A DNA stretch of 64,000 bases from DMER01 sp003451645. Lineage in GTDB: Bacteria; Pseudomonadota; Alphaproteobacteria; Micropepsales; Micropepsaceae. The notes under the pieces are model-generated. The model did no database searches. It worked only from the letters and a program-made list of their open reading frames with translations, and was not told the origin of the DNA. The stretch lies in the NCBI GenBank assembly GCA_031976175.1, contig DALYLR010000005.1, forward strand, positions 56,678 through 120,677, written 5' to 3'. This document shows, in pieces, positions 16,601-24,763 of the stretch; within the stretch, counting starts at the first letter, position 1; each line of letters opens with the position of its first letter. The translations under genes and the position numbers were made by a program.

Positions 16601-17713
16601 ATGCCCACACTCGAAGAAAAGCAACGCGCTTATCAAGGCGTCCGTAACGCCACCATCACCACCTTGTCGCCGGCACCAGAGGAGCTGGCGCGGCGCGAGC
16701 CCGATGTGCCAGTGCTGACCACGCCAAAGGGCGTAGCGTTCGTCCGCACGCCGGACACCCGCTTTGCCGGTTTGCCCGGCTATGACTTCGCGCCGCACTA
16801 CGTCGAAATCGATGGCTTGCGGATGCATTATGTTGACGAAGGCCCGCGCGGGGGTCAGATCGTCCTGCTGCTGCATGGGCAACCGGCCTGGTCCTATCTG
16901 TACCGCCGCATGATCGCCCCCCTTGCCGCTGCGGGCTATCGTGTCATTGCCCCCGACCTCATCGGCTTTGGGCGGTCCGACAAGCCCATCGATCTGCGCT
17001 TCCATCACTTCGAGCACCAGCTCACTCTCGTCAAAACTTTCATTCAGCGCCTGGGGCTCGATCGCATCACGCTCTTCGCCCAAGATTGGGGCAGCTGTTT
17101 TGGCTTGCGCACCGTTGGCGACCGGCCGGACCTTTTCGCCCGCGTTGCGATCTCCAACGGCGGGCTTCCTGTTTTCACCCCGCCAATCTTTTACATTCCT
17201 GAGCCCGTCACGCTGGACGAAGCCGCCCCCGATCTGATCACCGCGTTGGGCCCCACGGTGGGCGAGCCCTTCCCGGTGGCGTTTCAGGCCTGGATCAATT
17301 TTACGCTCACTTCACCCGGTTTCGATCCAGCGCAAATGATCGCCTTCATGTGCGCACAAGGCGGCCGGGCGCTCAGCGAGGCCGAGATCGCTGGCTATCG
17401 CGCGCCTTTCCCCTCCTTGCTGTTCCGCGCAGGCCCGCGCGCCTTCCCCTCAATGGTCAATCAATGTGGCGCCCGCAATGCGGTGGCCTGGGGCGGGCTC
17501 GCCCGGTTTACGCGCCCCTTCCTGCATATTCGCGGCACGCGCGACATGCAGTTCGGCACGCAAGAGATGCAGGATGAAATGGTACAGAGCATCCCAGGCG
17601 CGCGCGGTCAGGCGCATACCGCGCTCGATGGCGGCCACTATATCCAGGACAATCAGGGCGAGGCCTTGGCCGCGCTCTTGATCGACTTCATCGCGCATAA
17701 TCCGTCGCCCTGA
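16601..17713 (+). CDS. Second haloalkane dehalogenase-like alpha/beta hydrolase
   Basis: 370 residues. An N-terminal extension of about 50 residues precedes the fold. The oxyanion loop is HGQPAWSYLYRR (92-103), and the nucleophile elbow AQDWGSCFG gives Asp162 with Trp163 beside it. The base His is in DGGHYIQDNQ, and the probable acid lies in RGTRDMQFG. It shares wording with the 11554-12456 product (RTPDTRFAGLPGYDFAPHYV against RTPDERFATLEGYAFAPHYL), so the two are paralogues 5 kb apart on opposite strands. An epoxide hydrolase activity is the main alternative. Confidence 0.83.
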   Translation: MPTLEEKQRAYQGVRNATITTLSPAPEELARREPDVPVLTTPKGVAFVRTPDTRFAGLPGYDFAPHYVEIDGLRMHYVDEGPRGGQIVLLLHGQPAWSYLYRRMIAPLAAAGYRVIAPDLIGFGRSDKPIDLRFHHFEHQLTLVKTFIQRLGLDRITLFAQDWGSCFGLRTVGDRPDLFARVAISNGGLPVFTPPIFYIPEPVTLDEAAPDLITALGPTVGEPFPVAFQAWINFTLTSPGFDPAQMIAFMCAQGGRALSEAEIAGYRAPFPSLLFRAGPRAFPSMVNQCGARNAVAWGGLARFTRPFLHIRGTRDMQFGTQEMQDEMVQSIPGARGQAHTALDGGHYIQDNQGEALAALLIDFIAHNPSP

Positions 17714-17738
17714 TGTCGCCTCGCGTGGCGCGGGCCGC

Positions 17739-18335
17739 TTACTCCCGCGCCAGCAGCATTTTCAGTTTCTCCAACTTCACTGCAGGCTTTTCCTTGAAGT
17801 CGAGCGTGGAGACCAACTGCCCCTTGCCATCGAACAGAAACACGCTGGCCGAATGGTCCATGGTGTAATTCCCGCCATCGAGCGCAACGCGCTTGGCGTA
17901 GGCGGCATAGGCTTGCGTGACACTCTCGATCTGCTCCGTGGTTCCAGTCAGGCCGATGATCCGCGGATCGAAATTGGACAGAAAATCCTTGAGCACCTCC
18001 GGCGTGTCGCGCGCCGGATCGACCGACACGAACAGCACTTTAAAGTCCTGGGCTGCCGGGCCCAGCGCTTCCAAATGGTTGGAGAGCTCCGCTACCGTTG
18101 TCGGGCAAATATCTGGGCAATAGGTGAAGCCAAAGAACAGCGCGTAGGGGCGGCCCTTCAATTGAGCGCTGTCAAACGCTCCGCCCTTGGACGATTGCAA
18201 AACAAAGGGCGCGCCAAGCGTGCCCTCGCTCAGCGTGCGCTGCGTGACCGGGGTGCGGCTTAAGAGCCAGATGGGCGTGGCGAGCGCAAAGGCGCCCACC
18301 AAACCCCAGGCAATCATCCGTGTCCATTTGAGCAT
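17739..18335 (-). CDS. SCO1/SenC-family copper protein
   Basis: 198 residues from ATG 18335 (GAGGG upstream). An N-terminal transmembrane helix (about 7-26) anchors a periplasmic thioredoxin-fold domain with C73-P-D-I-C77 and H161 (MDHSASVF), the three copper ligands of SCO proteins. It functions in Cu delivery to, or thiol reduction of, the CuA site of cytochrome c oxidase. It starts 11 nt after the PCuAC gene stop, so the two form an operon. Confidence 0.95.
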   Translation of the reverse strand: MLKWTRMIAWGLVGAFALATPIWLLSRTPVTQRTLSEGTLGAPFVLQSSKGGAFDSAQLKGRPYALFFGFTYCPDICPTTVAELSNHLEALGPAAQDFKVLFVSVDPARDTPEVLKDFLSNFDPRIIGLTGTTEQIESVTQAYAAYAKRVALDGGNYTMDHSASVFLFDGKGQLVSTLDFKEKPAVKLEKLKMLLARE

Positions 18336-18346
18336 CACGGCATCCC

Positions 18347-18817
18347 TCAATGGTTGTGCGCAGGCGGTGTCGTTCCGCGCGGCTCGACCTTGAACTCGAC
18401 CGGCACTTCGCCCGCCTTCTCAAAGACCAAAGTCGCAGCAAATGTCTCGCCCGCCTTCAGGGGGGCCTTGAGGCCCATGAACATCACATGGTCGGCGCCT
18501 GGTTCAAGGGTGGTCATTTTGCCAGCAGGTACGTCCAAACCTTGCTCCAATTCGCGCATACGCATAACGCCGTCCTCCATGCTCATGGTGTGGAGTTCGG
18601 TTGTGGCGGACACTTTGGTCTTGATGGCGATCAGACGGTCAGCCGTCGCGCCCTTATTGTTGATGGTCAGGAAGCCTGCGCCGACGGGCGCTTTGGCGGC
18701 TGTTTCTTTAGCCCATGGGTGGCCGATGTCGAGCGCGCCTTTGGTGTAGTCGTGGGCAAAGGCCGCCGCACTGGCGGTCAAGGCAATGAGGGCGGTGATC
18801 AGGTCACGTTTGAACAT
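18347..18817 (-). CDS. Periplasmic copper chaperone PCu(A)C
   Basis: 156 residues from ATG 18817, giving a clean signal peptide (ALTASAAAFA-HD). The mature domain has the PCuAC copper motif: TELHTMSMEDGVMRM, then PAGKMTTLEPGADHVMFMGL, that is H...M...H..M with Met ligands, plus a His-rich tail (PPAHNH). It binds Cu(I) and hands it to CuA or SCO proteins. The frame is open further upstream, but those residues do not fit an exported chaperone. It is followed by the SCO gene on the same strand. Confidence 0.93.
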   Translation of the reverse strand: MFKRDLITALIALTASAAAFAHDYTKGALDIGHPWAKETAAKAPVGAGFLTINNKGATADRLIAIKTKVSATTELHTMSMEDGVMRMRELEQGLDVPAGKMTTLEPGADHVMFMGLKAPLKAGETFAATLVFEKAGEVPVEFKVEPRGTTPPAHNH

Positions 18818-18930
18818 GATGAGGATACTTTCGGATGGAAGGGGTGTATTGAATGGTTTTGCCTGGCGTTGCGCTCGCGCAACCAGGTTTTTTCTCTGCA
18901 TACGGATGAATGAGATAGAGCGCCGGATGC

Positions 18931-19299
18931 TTAGGCTGGCGGCCCGCGGCCCCAAAAGCCGCTGGCCTTGCGGATCAGCGCAGGGCTTTGGGATTGCCCC
19001 GGCGGCCACGCCATGTGCTTCAGTCTGAGAATGGTCCAGGCCGCCGCTGCAAGGCCAAGGGTCTTGGCGGCAAGGCTCGCGCAATGGGCATTGCAGCCGT
19101 TGCTGCCGCCCTCGTCCTGCGAGGTGTCATCGGGTCCGGCCTTGAGGCCTAATAATGTACAAACATCGCCATGACCCTGAAGTTCGGCCATAACGGCAAG
19201 CTGCATTCCGATCATGCCATAGAGTGCGAAGGCATAAGCGAGCATTACGATGCCCGCTCGCTGCAGCCCGCCAGCAATCTCCAATCTTGCAACCCGCAT
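18931..19299 (-). CDS. Small membrane protein with Cys/His motif, copper-cluster associated
   Basis: About 122 residues. One hydrophobic segment near the N-terminus (IVMLAYAFALYGMIGMQLAV) is followed by a polar stretch with CTLLG and NGCNAHCASLAAKTLG (three Cys and one His), then a second weakly hydrophobic helix. The layout recalls DUF2946-type small proteins found beside copper chaperones, but I do not claim membership. The start may be ATG 19299 or GTG 19305/19308; GAGGG fits 19305 best. It lies about 110 nt upstream of the PCuAC gene on the same strand. A metal-handling role is inferred. Confidence 0.6.
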   Translation of the reverse strand: MRVARLEIAGGLQRAGIVMLAYAFALYGMIGMQLAVMAELQGHGDVCTLLGLKAGPDDTSQDEGGSNGCNAHCASLAAKTLGLAAAAWTILRLKHMAWPPGQSQSPALIRKASGFWGRGPPA

Positions 19300-19323
19300 G
19301 CTCACCACGAGCCCTCAACGATG

Positions 19324-19349
19324 ATGGACCGGATATTCGCCCGGTCCAT
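19324..19349. promoter_or_regulatory. Perfect dyad upstream of the copper-cluster genes
   Basis: ATGGACCGG (19324-19332) and CCGGTCCAT (19341-19349) are perfectly complementary around 8 nt. It lies 16-50 nt upstream of the minus-strand small membrane protein start, a place suited to a regulator-binding dyad. No regulator is assigned. Confidence 0.4.
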
Positions 19350-19523
19350 GGGATCGTCAATGGTTTGCGTCCAGCGCGCATTGACGCAGGTCAAGGGCGT
19401 GGACTTGGTCACAGGCGCATCGCAGGGACATGAGAACACCGGCATTCTCAGGCGGGCATTGTATGAACTCCTGCCCAATCGAGGCGTGCGTAAAGGCGTC
19501 AAAGGCGCTACGCTTCCGCTTCC

Positions 19524-20892
19524 ATGATCGAGAATGACCTTTATACGCGATTGGGCGTAGCCCTCGCGATCGGCCTGGGTGTCGGCATTGAGCGGGGCTT
19601 CCGCCAGCGCTCCGAAAAGAGTGGCGAGCGTGTCGCGGGCTTGCGCACTTTCGCGTTGTTGGCGCTGCTCGGCGCAGGCATCGGGATCGGCCTCCCGCAG
19701 CTTGGTCCGGTTCTCGCCGGCGCAGTGGCACTTGGGGTCGCAGGCCTGTTGACGGCAGGATATTGGCGCGGGCTTGAGCATCGCGACGATCATGGCCTGA
19801 CGACGGAAATCGCTGCACTGGTGACACTGGTTGCCGGGGCGTTGGCTGGAGCGGGCCTTACTTTGGCTGCAGGGCTCATTGGCGTTGCCATGATGGTGCT
19901 CCTTCATCTCAAGGACCCCTTGCACCGTTTCATCCAACGCATCGAAGCCCTTGAGATCAGCGCGGCGCTGAAATTATTGGTCATTGCGGTGGTTCTGTTG
20001 CCGGTGCTTCCCGATCAGGCTTATGGCCCGGGTGGAGTTCTCAATCCGCGTACGCTTCTTTGGGCGGTCATCGTCGTTGCAACACTGGGCTTTGCCGCGC
20101 ATGTCGCCATGCGCGTTTTGGGCGGCCATCAAGGAGCCTTAGCGCTCGGCGTTTTTGGCGGGCTCGTCTCCTCGACAGGTGTCGCGCTCAGCGCAGCGCG
20201 GCTATCGCGAGCGGAGCCAGGCAAGGAGGCCGCGCTCGCCGCCGCCACNNNNNNNNNNGGCCAGCGCCGCCCCCATCGGCGCTCTGGTCGAGGCCGGCGC
20301 GAAAGGCATCGTCTTCGCCGACAGCTCCCCCGCCTACGCCAAGGCCGTGCTCGCCGCCGCCACTGGAGCCGCACAAGCAGTGATGTTTGTGCGCGTCGCC
20401 GCAGTGCTCGCAGCGCTAAAACCAGCGTTGTTCACTGTGCTCGCTGTTCCTTTGCTGTGTGGTGCATTGACCGCGCTTGGCGCCAGCGCGGTGTTCCTGT
20501 CTGGCAAGACGAGCGATGGGCCTTGGCGCGCGAGTGAACCGGATCAGATTCTCTCCGCGATACAGTTCGTGGCGCTTGCGGCCCTGTGCCTGGTCCTGGG
20601 GCAGTCCGCGGCGCAGGCGCGTGGCGATACCGGGTTTCTGTTGAGCGCCTTCATCTCAGGCCTTGCTGATGTTGATGCGGCGGTCGTCCTGGCGACGCAG
20701 CACAAGATCATCAATATAGGCCTCGGCGCGGCCGGGCTGGGCGTGGTCCTTGCGATTGTGGCGAATGCGCTCGCAAAGACCGCCCTCGCGCTTTGGCTTG
20801 GCGCGGCGGGGTATGTCTGGCGGACAGCGGCGATCCTGGTTGCGTCATCGGCTGCAACAGGTATCGCCGCACTCGCACTCGGTCTGGGCTGA
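19524..20892 (+). CDS. MgtC/SapB + DUF4010 membrane protein (one gene, interrupted by an assembly gap)
   Basis: The first part (19524-20248) encodes the MgtC-like N-terminus (VALAIGLGVGIERGFRQR, then GLRTFALLALLG) and the first DUF4010 helices. The second part (about 20364-20892) encodes the rest of DUF4010 (FLLSAFISGLADVDAAVVLA) to a normal stop. The two lie in different frames only because of ten N and about 90 bp that do not fit the family. Joining the two copies of a short repeat (20227-20248 and 20342-20363) restores one continuous frame (EAALAAAT-GAAQAVMF). About 10 transmembrane helices are expected. The function of this family is not established; a transport role is often assumed. Confidence 0.8.
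20249..20258. other. Assembly gap (10 N)
   Basis: Ten consecutive N inside the MgtC/DUF4010 gene. The round number and a repeat on both sides indicate a scaffold join of unknown length rather than measured sequence. Confidence 0.98.
20259..20341. other. Sequence after the gap that does not fit the gene (probable mis-join)
   Basis: About 83 bp translating (in the downstream frame) to a piece containing GALVEAGAKGIVFADSS. It does not resemble DUF4010 and is bounded by the gap on one side and a near-perfect copy of the pre-gap sequence on the other. Removing it together with one repeat copy gives an intact gene. Confidence 0.65.
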
Positions 20893-20927
20893 CGGCCGAC
20901 GACGCACAGCGCGCCGCCTGCACCGTC

Positions 20928-21563
20928 CTAGCCATCAAAGCTAGAGGCCGGGTTGCCGATGATGGTCAGGAACTCGCGGCGGGTCAGCGGGTTCTTGCGG
21001 AACTCGCCTAGCATGGAGGAGGTAACCATAGTGACCCCCGGCTTGTGTACGCCGCGCGTCGTCATGCACTGATGCGCTCCTTCGATCACGACCGCGACGC
21101 CCTTGGGCTTCAGCACCTTCTCGATCACATTCCCGATTTGCGCCGTCATCTTTTCCTGGACTTGCAGGCGGCGGGCGAAGGTTTCCACCACACGCGCGAG
21201 TTTGGAAATACCGACAACCCGGCTTGTCGGCAGATAGGCCACATGCGCCTTTCCAATGATCGGTGCCAGGTGGTGCTCGCAATGGCTCTCAAAACGGATG
21301 TCGCGCAAGACGATCATCTCGTCATAGCCCTCGACCTCTTCGAAGGTGCGCTTCAAATACTCTTCCGGGTCTTCCTTGTAGCCTTGGAACCATTCCTCAA
21401 AGGCCTTGGCGACGCGCGAGGGCGTGTCGCGCAAGCCTTCGCGTCCCGGGTCGTCGCCAGCCCAGCGCAGCAAGACTTCGATCGCCCGTTCCGCTTCATC
21501 GCGCGAGGGGCGCAGGTCCGCATGCACGCTATGTTTTAGAGCTGTTTTCTTGGGGGCAGCCAT
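20928..21563 (-). CDS. folE: GTP cyclohydrolase I
   Basis: 211 residues from ATG 21563 (AAGGA 9 nt upstream). It shows all family signatures: DTPSRVAKAFEEWFQGY, the zinc ligands in ESHCEHHLAPIIGK, YLPTSRVVGISKLARVV, and the third ligand in HQCMTTRGVHKPG. It catalyses GTP to 7,8-dihydroneopterin triphosphate plus formate, the first step of folate (and queuosine-type 7-deazapurine) synthesis. It is in the cytosol as a decamer. It is convergent with the MgtC/DUF4010 gene, 35 nt apart. Confidence 0.98.
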   Translation of the reverse strand: MAAPKKTALKHSVHADLRPSRDEAERAIEVLLRWAGDDPGREGLRDTPSRVAKAFEEWFQGYKEDPEEYLKRTFEEVEGYDEMIVLRDIRFESHCEHHLAPIIGKAHVAYLPTSRVVGISKLARVVETFARRLQVQEKMTAQIGNVIEKVLKPKGVAVVIEGAHQCMTTRGVHKPGVTMVTSSMLGEFRKNPLTRREFLTIIGNPASSFDG

Positions 21564-21744
21564 CTCAATATTCCTTCTCCTGTGGGGCAATGCGCATAAG
21601 TGCAACCCTACAGGAACCACCCCAAATGTGGGGTCACAGTTTCTCACGATTGAGCGAAGTACTTACGCACGCCGCTCACAAACGGATCAGCGCACGGCCC
21701 GAGGCCGGCCTGACCCTCTGCGTACGGATGTTTTTGCGCGGCGC

Positions 21745-22776
21745 CTATTCCGGCTTGAGAACGATGGCCGGTTGCGCCTTCGGCTTTTGCAGCACGGCCG
21801 CCGCGGGATCGGGCAGGATCGCTGGCATCGCCGCACCCGCGCTCGCCGCTGCTTGCGCCGCAAGGCCGCCATTGGCGTTCAGTGCCGCCTCAATGCTTTC
21901 GGCGAACCAGCGTGTCGCCGTCTTGGCGACTGCGGCATCGATTTGCGGTTTGGCCTGCAGGAATTGCGCACCTGCGTCCGATGTCATGAACACGGCTAGT
22001 TTGCGCAAGTCGTCCTTGGTGAAGGCAGCCGCGTAATGAACCGCCGCCGAGCCCTTCCACTGCGTGCTATTCGCCGCCACCGCATCCAGCACTTCTTTTG
22101 CGACGGCCGCCTTTTCCACAGCCTTGATCGCGCTGGCGGCGATCAGCGCCTTAGCGGCAGAGTTCGCCGCAGGGGCCGCGATCGCGCGCACGGTCTCGGC
22201 CCGCACGCCGCCCGCGTCGACATAGGCACGCGCTTGCGAGATATGCGCGGCGGGCAGAGAGGCCGACTGTTCCTTCTTCGCCTCGCGCATCACCGTGCAA
22301 TCGCCCAGCACCAAGCGGGCTGCGAGCGCGATCGCCGTCTTGCGATCCTTCGCGACAGAGCGCAGCCGCTCCGCGCCGTCCTCAAGGCACACCTCGGCCT
22401 GCTCCTGCACTTCTTCGCGCCAGCGCAAATCAGCCAGCGCGATACGCTGACCGGTGCTTGTCGCCGCAAAGGAGGCAAGGCTCGTCATATGGTCCGCGCT
22501 CATCAATGGCGCGATGGCCATCGCCGCGTCGTGATGAAACTGGGGCAGCTTTGCCGTGACCTTTTGCAGGATGTGCGTCACATCCTTGCCCGACGCTGCG
22601 GTTTGCTCGATCCTCTGCTCGATATAGGGCTGCATCTGCCGCGAGCTGTACTGGGCTTCAATGTATTTTCGAGCGGTCGCCATGGTCGCGTCAGGCTTCG
22701 GCGCCTCGGCCGCAGCAGCGACGCATACGCCTGTTGCAAATCCCGCAATGGCAATAACAAAAATGGCACGGTTCAT
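21745..22776 (-). CDS. Exported alpha-helical protein with two DUF2059-like segments
   Basis: 343 residues from ATG 22776 (GGGGAGAG upstream). The signal peptide ends near CVAAAAEA. The mature protein is Ala-rich and helical. Two segments, MSADHMTSLASFAATSTGQRI and FTKDDLRKLAVFMTSDAGAQ, each have the spacing of DUF2059 domains (position, then F/Y-x-S/T-x-x-G), suggesting an internal duplication. Two cysteines (EVCLED, LGDCTVM) may form a disulphide. Family assignment is tentative and the function unknown. Confidence 0.7.
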   Translation of the reverse strand: MNRAIFVIAIAGFATGVCVAAAAEAPKPDATMATARKYIEAQYSSRQMQPYIEQRIEQTAASGKDVTHILQKVTAKLPQFHHDAAMAIAPLMSADHMTSLASFAATSTGQRIALADLRWREEVQEQAEVCLEDGAERLRSVAKDRKTAIALAARLVLGDCTVMREAKKEQSASLPAAHISQARAYVDAGGVRAETVRAIAAPAANSAAKALIAASAIKAVEKAAVAKEVLDAVAANSTQWKGSAAVHYAAAFTKDDLRKLAVFMTSDAGAQFLQAKPQIDAAVAKTATRWFAESIEAALNANGGLAAQAAASAGAAMPAILPDPAAAVLQKPKAQPAIVLKPE

Positions 22777-22949
22777 GGGATATCTCTCCCCTTGCCCACT
22801 ATCCCGAGGACAGACTAACCCCGACGCGCTCCCTTTTGCCACATTAATCAAACGCAATTCTGTTGTTCAGCAATCGTTCAGCCTTGCTTGCTGCGAATAT
22901 GTCACAATCAGCAGGGGAAATGATGCCTCCACCGCACAGGAGGTGCCGA

Positions 22950-23471
22950 TCACGGCGCCTTTTTCAATTTGAGTTCGGCTTGGCGGGCGATTTTGCCGTC
23001 CTCAAAGCGCGTGAATTTCGAGTCCATGTCGGTCGCTGTGGTGAGAGTGCGCTCATAGACCTGCATGGTCCACTTGCCCTCGTCCGACAGCATAAACTGA
23101 GAAATCTTGAGCGTCTTGCCCGTAATCACCGCCCACACGGCCTTCTTGCCTTTGGTCGGGTCGCCGGAGTCCGCGCCGTGAAACACGGTTGGCTTGGCCG
23201 TGCCGCGAAAGGTCAGGCTTGTCGCTTTGACAACCGATTGGGACTGGTCATCCTTCTCGGTCCGCATGGTGGACCAGCTGATCTTGAACCCATCCTGCGC
23301 CTTGCTGATCTCGACATCCGTGTCGCGAGATTGTGTTTCCGCGCCGTCGACCTTGGCCGCCCCTGAGCCAACCCATTGGCCAAAGAAGTCCGCCAGGGCC
23401 GCATTACTCGCCAAAGCCGTCTGCGCGCCGGCAAGGCTCGCGATCATCGCAATCCAAACAAATGCGCGCAT
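22950..23471 (-). CDS. Exported protein, paralogue of the 23552-24373 product
   Basis: 173 residues with a signal peptide (AGAQTALA-S). The mature part is beta-rich: ADFFGQWVGSGAAKVDG, then DTDVEISKAQDGFKISWSTM, SLTFRGTAKPTVFHG, and VYERTLTTATDMDSKFTRFE. The spacing of the F-x-G-x-x-x-GSGA, W-S/A-T, RTLT, MD-x-x-FTR-x-E-x-G and L-x-K-x-P elements recurs in the neighbouring gene. A small periplasmic beta-sandwich or lipocalin-like fold is plausible. I do not recognise the family. Confidence 0.72.
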   Translation of the reverse strand: MRAFVWIAMIASLAGAQTALASNAALADFFGQWVGSGAAKVDGAETQSRDTDVEISKAQDGFKISWSTMRTEKDDQSQSVVKATSLTFRGTAKPTVFHGADSGDPTKGKKAVWAVITGKTLKISQFMLSDEGKWTMQVYERTLTTATDMDSKFTRFEDGKIARQAELKLKKAP

Positions 23472-23551
23472 GTTGCACCCCTGTGCTGTCGGACGTTATT
23501 CAAAAGACTGCCATAGCCGGTGCGCGGTTTGCAATTCGGAATTGCAAAGAC

Positions 23552-24373
23552 TTACCAGAGTGTTCCCGGACCCTTGGCCAGCGTGAGGGTCACTTTACGC
23601 ACCACCACGCCGTTCTCTGTCCGCGTAAAGAGCACGTCCATCCCGCCATCCGTCAGCGTGCGCTCATAGCGTTGGACCGAGGGAATGCCCTGCTCGTTGC
23701 GCTCGGTCTTGAGGACCACTAGCGTCCGGCCCTCGATCCAGGCCTTGGCGTCCGGCGCAGGTTCGCCCGGCTCCTGCGCAACCGCCACAAATTGGTTCAT
23801 CTGCGGTCCAGGCCTGAAGGTCAGTTTCTGTTCCGTTGCCTTAACAGGCAAGGGCTTAAAGTTCGGTCCCAGTTTCACTGTGGCCCAGCGCAAAGTAAAT
23901 TCCGATGCGCTCCCGGTGATCTCCACCTGGCTCATGCGCTGCGCGACCTTTTCGCTGCCATTGGCCAAAGCGACCTCGGCACCGGAGCCCAAATAACGCC
24001 CGGAAAAGTCGGAGATTGCAACGGCTGCGCCTGCCTGTTGGCTCGCGGTCAAGGTGTTGCTGGTGTTGGGGACGCCCAAAGCCACTGGCATGCTGCGCGC
24101 CGCCGCGGTGAAGGTTTCGCCCGCAGCTTGGCCAACCGTGGCCGCCATCGCGGGCGCATAGGGCTCATCACTTGGATCGATCGCGGCCGAGGCGCCAATG
24201 GGCTTCAATTGTGGGCGCGCAGACCAGGTTCCGGATGGTTTGATTTCGAGCCGCGGCGAGGCCTGGCCCGGCAGGGTATGCGTGACCGCTTGTGCGGCCG
24301 CAGGCGTGGCAGCACTGGCTGCAGCCATCATTACAGCAGCAGCTGTCCCAAATATTGTCGGTCTTACGTTCAT
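23552..24373 (-). CDS. Exported protein with N-terminal linker, paralogue of the 22950-23471 product
   Basis: 273 residues from ATG 24373 (AAGGAG 9 nt upstream), with a signal peptide ending near TPAAAQA. A low-complexity region of about 100 residues precedes the shared domain (about 115-273): ISDFSGRYLGSGAEVAL, then MSQVEITGSASEFTLRWATV, KLTFRPGPQMNQFVAVA, and YERTLTDGGMDVLFTRTENG. The domain aligns along its whole length with the downstream gene 80 nt away, so the pair arose by tandem duplication with a linker added here. Function unknown; likely periplasmic. Confidence 0.73.
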   Translation of the reverse strand: MNVRPTIFGTAAAVMMAAASAATPAAAQAVTHTLPGQASPRLEIKPSGTWSARPQLKPIGASAAIDPSDEPYAPAMAATVGQAAGETFTAAARSMPVALGVPNTSNTLTASQQAGAAVAISDFSGRYLGSGAEVALANGSEKVAQRMSQVEITGSASEFTLRWATVKLGPNFKPLPVKATEQKLTFRPGPQMNQFVAVAQEPGEPAPDAKAWIEGRTLVVLKTERNEQGIPSVQRYERTLTDGGMDVLFTRTENGVVVRKVTLTLAKGPGTLW

Positions 24374-24763
24374 CACGCATCGCTCCTTGCATTCGCGTCC
24401 GCTGTGGCATGAGGGCCAGGGGGCAGCGGCCGGTGTTGCGGCACAGCGGCTCTGCGCGTCGCCGGAGCGCCCGGCAGGGGCAGGTCTGTGCCAATTCAGC
24501 GGCTATGGCACCCGGGGAGCAAGGCCCATGCCGCTTTAGACCGCCTGATTAAACCATGTTCAAGGTCCCGGACAAGGAGAAACAAAGCCAGGGCCAGGGG
24601 GGGCAAACCCAAGCGCGCGCCTCGCCCCTCAGGGGGCACTCCCCCGCCTCGCAGCGGTGGGAGATCTTTGATAGAGGCACCGCTGCCGAAAATGGTGGCG
24701 AGTATCATCACTTGTGCTACCCGTAACGAGTACCAACCCAATCTCCCCGCCCACCTGCTCCCC
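24374..24763. other. Intergenic region with GC-rich hairpins
   Basis: About 390 bp between divergent genes, with no supportable gene. It holds GGGGG-CACT-CCCCC (24633-24646) and a perfect 9-bp inverted repeat GCAGCGGTG (24651-24659) / CACCGCTGC (24678-24686) around an 18-nt loop. These could be leader or terminator structures of the glycosyltransferase mRNA, or a degraded intergenic repeat. Confidence 0.5.

Noticed and set aside
15695..17083. 462-codon minus-strand frame across the membrane protein, PhlG-like and hydrolase genes
   Set aside because: It spans parts of three real plus-strand genes and has no recognisable feature.
20259..20341. GAKGIVFA in the post-gap piece as a sign of an asparaginase gene
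   Set aside because: Only eight residues recall asparaginase, which is too little to assign. The piece is better explained as a mis-joined fragment.
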